This document shows positions 62,187-64,000 of a stretch of DNA of 64,000 nt, in pieces. Position 1 is the first letter of the stretch. Every line of letters begins with the position of its first letter. A program made the translations under genes and the position numbers. The DNA lies in the NCBI RefSeq assembly GCF_001422725.1, contig NZ_LMMA01000032.1:779186-843185 (forward strand). The letters are read 5' to 3'. The notes beneath the pieces are model-generated. The model saw nothing but the letters and a program-made list of their open reading frames with translations, ran no database searches and was not told where the DNA came from. This DNA comes from Flavobacterium sp. Leaf82 (GTDB lineage Bacteria; Bacteroidota; Bacteroidia; Flavobacteriales; Flavobacteriaceae).

Positions 62187-63794
62187 TCAATTTCCTTTTA
62201 ATAAATTGATACTTACCGTAGCAATATCAGCATCCGGAAATCTTTTGAATATTGATTTGTCCGGAAATAATCCGGCTTCTGCAGCGATATTATTAAAGAC
62301 ATCAATCTCAACGATATACTGGTCAGAGAAACCGTGCGTTGCATCGTAAGCTGTTGCAGGAGTTTTTCCTAAATTGCCGGCAGCAAGTTTTGGATTTATA
62401 GTATGCAATTCTATTAAGAGCAAACCAAATTTGCGAACATAAGGCGACCATCTTTGCAAATGTTCCAGAAGATTATCTTCTACCAGATTGTTGCTGATTC
62501 TTTTTCCTCTATAAGCAAATGCACCCGTAGATTGACTGATTCTGTCTTTGTTGATGTGTTTGGGATCCTGCCAAATTCTATTGTGATCTAAAAAAGTCCT
62601 TACATTAAGCAGATCTTTCAGGTCGATATTGTAATTTTCTCTCAAATCGTCAGACAAAACATCCGGACGCCCAATATCTCCCCAAATGACTTTTGCCCAA
62701 ATATCTGCTTTTATAAGATTGGCTCTGGTTACTTTTAGCGCCGCCTGATTGTAATCTGCCCCAACGAGAAACAAGGGATATTCGTCGAGCATTTTTCCTC
62801 GTAAAGTCTGTCTGTCAATAACTTCAAAAATATGCTGCAGGAAAGCGCCATTTCCACAACCCATATCCAGGATTCCTTTGGGCTGTTCTTCGATTGGCAG
62901 GTTAAAAAGTTTTACGATAATCTCATCTACCACTTTAAAATACGTATCGTGGGCACCACCGCTTCCCCAAACATTCATTTCGCGATCAACATGAATTTCG
63001 TTTTCACCATCAGGCACCATTCTTAATGTAGCGGGATCGCCAAAAATTAATTCCTGAATTCTGGCAAATGTTGGCAAATATGATACTGTAACGCCGTATG
63101 CACTGGCTCTTTTTGCAAAAAACAAACCCGTTTCTGTAAATTGATAATTGCCGTTTTTTTCCAGAAACCAACCCAGATGCGTAAAAAAGTCTAGTATTTT
63201 TTTGAAATTTTCAGGAGATTTATGAAACTCTTCCGGCTTAAAAGAAGTTTCCATAAAATATTTGTGAAACATTCCTTTCATCGCCAATCGCACAATTGTA
63301 GGCCCAATCAAATATCCTTCGATATGTTTTAAAACCTGTTCCTGAATACTGTTTGTCAGGATATCAGCAGAAGGCTGGATTCCGTATCTGTTTTTATATT
63401 TTTCGAAAATACGATTCAGTTTTTCAAACGGTTCATCTTCAAAAAGACGTGGATGAAATTGTAGAGAAAACTGTAGTAACTCGACAACATCTTCATAGAG
63501 ATGAAACATCGAAAAGGCAATTTCTGTTTTTTCATTTATTGAAATTGTAATTTCCTGTGTTTTATTATCGACTTCATATTCTAAAAATCCCTGAGATGCC
63601 AAAATTCTCAAACCAACATTCAGATACCCTTCATTTGCTTTAAAAACAGTTGTAAGTTCTGCTAATTGTACTTGCTTTTTGTTTAAGATAAACTCTAAAA
63701 CTGCATTATTTTTAAGTGCTATCGCAACTGGCGCAACAGCAAGTCCGTCGAGATGTCTGAAAATAGAACTTCGGAGCTGTGATTTATCGGTCAT
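62187..63794 (-). CDS. Large SAM-dependent methyltransferase (AprA-related type)
   Basis: This 535-residue protein has a C-terminal class I methyltransferase fold with the SAM-binding motif ILDMGCGNGAFLQHIFEV near residue 305 and FLVGADYNQAALKVTRANL. Two N-terminal winged-helix-like segments (about 10-95 and 180-230) match O-methyltransferase dimerisation domains. The long form with duplicated N-terminal parts resembles, from memory, AprA-related methyltransferases of natural-product pathways. It has its own terminator, so it is not clearly part of the peptide operon but is close to it. Confidence 0.75.
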   Translation of the reverse strand: MTDKSQLRSSIFRHLDGLAVAPVAIALKNNAVLEFILNKKQVQLAELTTVFKANEGYLNVGLRILASQGFLEYEVDNKTQEITISINEKTEIAFSMFHLYEDVVELLQFSLQFHPRLFEDEPFEKLNRIFEKYKNRYGIQPSADILTNSIQEQVLKHIEGYLIGPTIVRLAMKGMFHKYFMETSFKPEEFHKSPENFKKILDFFTHLGWFLEKNGNYQFTETGLFFAKRASAYGVTVSYLPTFARIQELIFGDPATLRMVPDGENEIHVDREMNVWGSGGAHDTYFKVVDEIIVKLFNLPIEEQPKGILDMGCGNGAFLQHIFEVIDRQTLRGKMLDEYPLFLVGADYNQAALKVTRANLIKADIWAKVIWGDIGRPDVLSDDLRENYNIDLKDLLNVRTFLDHNRIWQDPKHINKDRISQSTGAFAYRGKRISNNLVEDNLLEHLQRWSPYVRKFGLLLIELHTINPKLAAGNLGKTPATAYDATHGFSDQYIVEIDVFNNIAAEAGLFPDKSIFKRFPDADIATVSINLLKGN

Positions 63795-64000
63795 AGTATT
63801 AAAATGAAAGTTTGATAAATAGTACTTTTTCGTAACAGAAGACTTATTGGTCTTGTTGTGTCTAAATACTACGATTTATCTTTATAAGTTTAAAAATTTA
63901 ATTTGCTAAAAAGTTTAATTACTATAAAGATAGTTTTTTTAAAATATCTGATAATATGAATTTTTTCATTTTAAAATCCTATAGAGAAAACACTTTATTA

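Overview
The window is chromosomal DNA from a member of the Bacteroidota, most likely Flavobacterium or a close relative. The evidence is the AT-rich sequence, TAnnTTTG-type -7 promoter elements, two proteins with type IX secretion (T9SS) sorting tails, a sigma/FecR/TonB-receptor/DUF4249 operon and a DUF763 protein beside a PcrA-type helicase. I saw no rRNA, tRNA, insertion sequence, phage or CRISPR array. The left edge cuts through a PhyH-type dioxygenase gene.

Layout. 1-2.1 kb (minus): a partial Fe(II)/2-oxoglutarate dioxygenase, a stand-alone C-terminal domain of a contractile-injection-system tape-measure protein, and a GNAT acetyltransferase. 2.2-4.9 kb: a Crp/Fnr regulator, an FNR-type operator, a PRISE-like reductase and a GreA/Rnk-like factor. 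4.9-8.3 kb (minus): a putative glutamine-synthetase-fold amidoligase, a putative papain-like peptidase and an acidic repeat protein. 8.8-15.7 kb: a T9SS-exported zincin-like protein, an orphan MreB, a LysM lytic transglycosylase, an acetyltransferase and a lipoprotein. 16-21.3 kb: an ECF sigma factor, a small protein, FecR, a TonB receptor and a DUF4249 lipoprotein. 21.3-26.9 kb: a CheB-CheR-PAS-histidine kinase hybrid, a lone receiver protein and small exported proteins.

27-48.5 kb looks like a stress and detoxification island. It holds two more Crp/Fnr modules, two HxlR regulators, an SDR, a VOC protein, a histidine kinase/receiver pair, a DJ-1/PfpI protein, an ABM monooxygenase, an aldehyde dehydrogenase, an AraC regulator, a zinc-finger/FAD monooxygenase fusion, a PaoABC-like molybdenum aldehyde oxidoreductase, an exported PPC-domain protein and a DHA2 efflux pump. 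A further azoreductase/HxlR pair lies at 54-55 kb. 48.5-52.2 kb holds a PcrA/UvrD helicase and a DUF763 protein ending in a beta-clamp-binding motif. 55.8-58.7 kb is a T9SS-exported GH87-like beta-helix glucanase.

The two observations I rate highest are these. (1) At 58.8-61.6 kb, a 59-residue peptide gene absent from simple long-ORF lists is followed by a terminator hairpin and three tightly packed genes: two alpha-helical toroid-like proteins and a PhyH dioxygenase. It looks like an uncharacterised RiPP-type (modified peptide) cluster. (2) Three Crp/Fnr-enzyme modules each carry a perfect palindrome between the regulator and the enzyme gene. Two are TTGAT-N4-ATCAA (FNR type) and one is TGTGA-N6-TCACA (CRP type). 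The recognition-helix residues of the three regulators differ in the way CRP and FNR differ, and two of the boxes sit at exactly the same distance from a -7 element.
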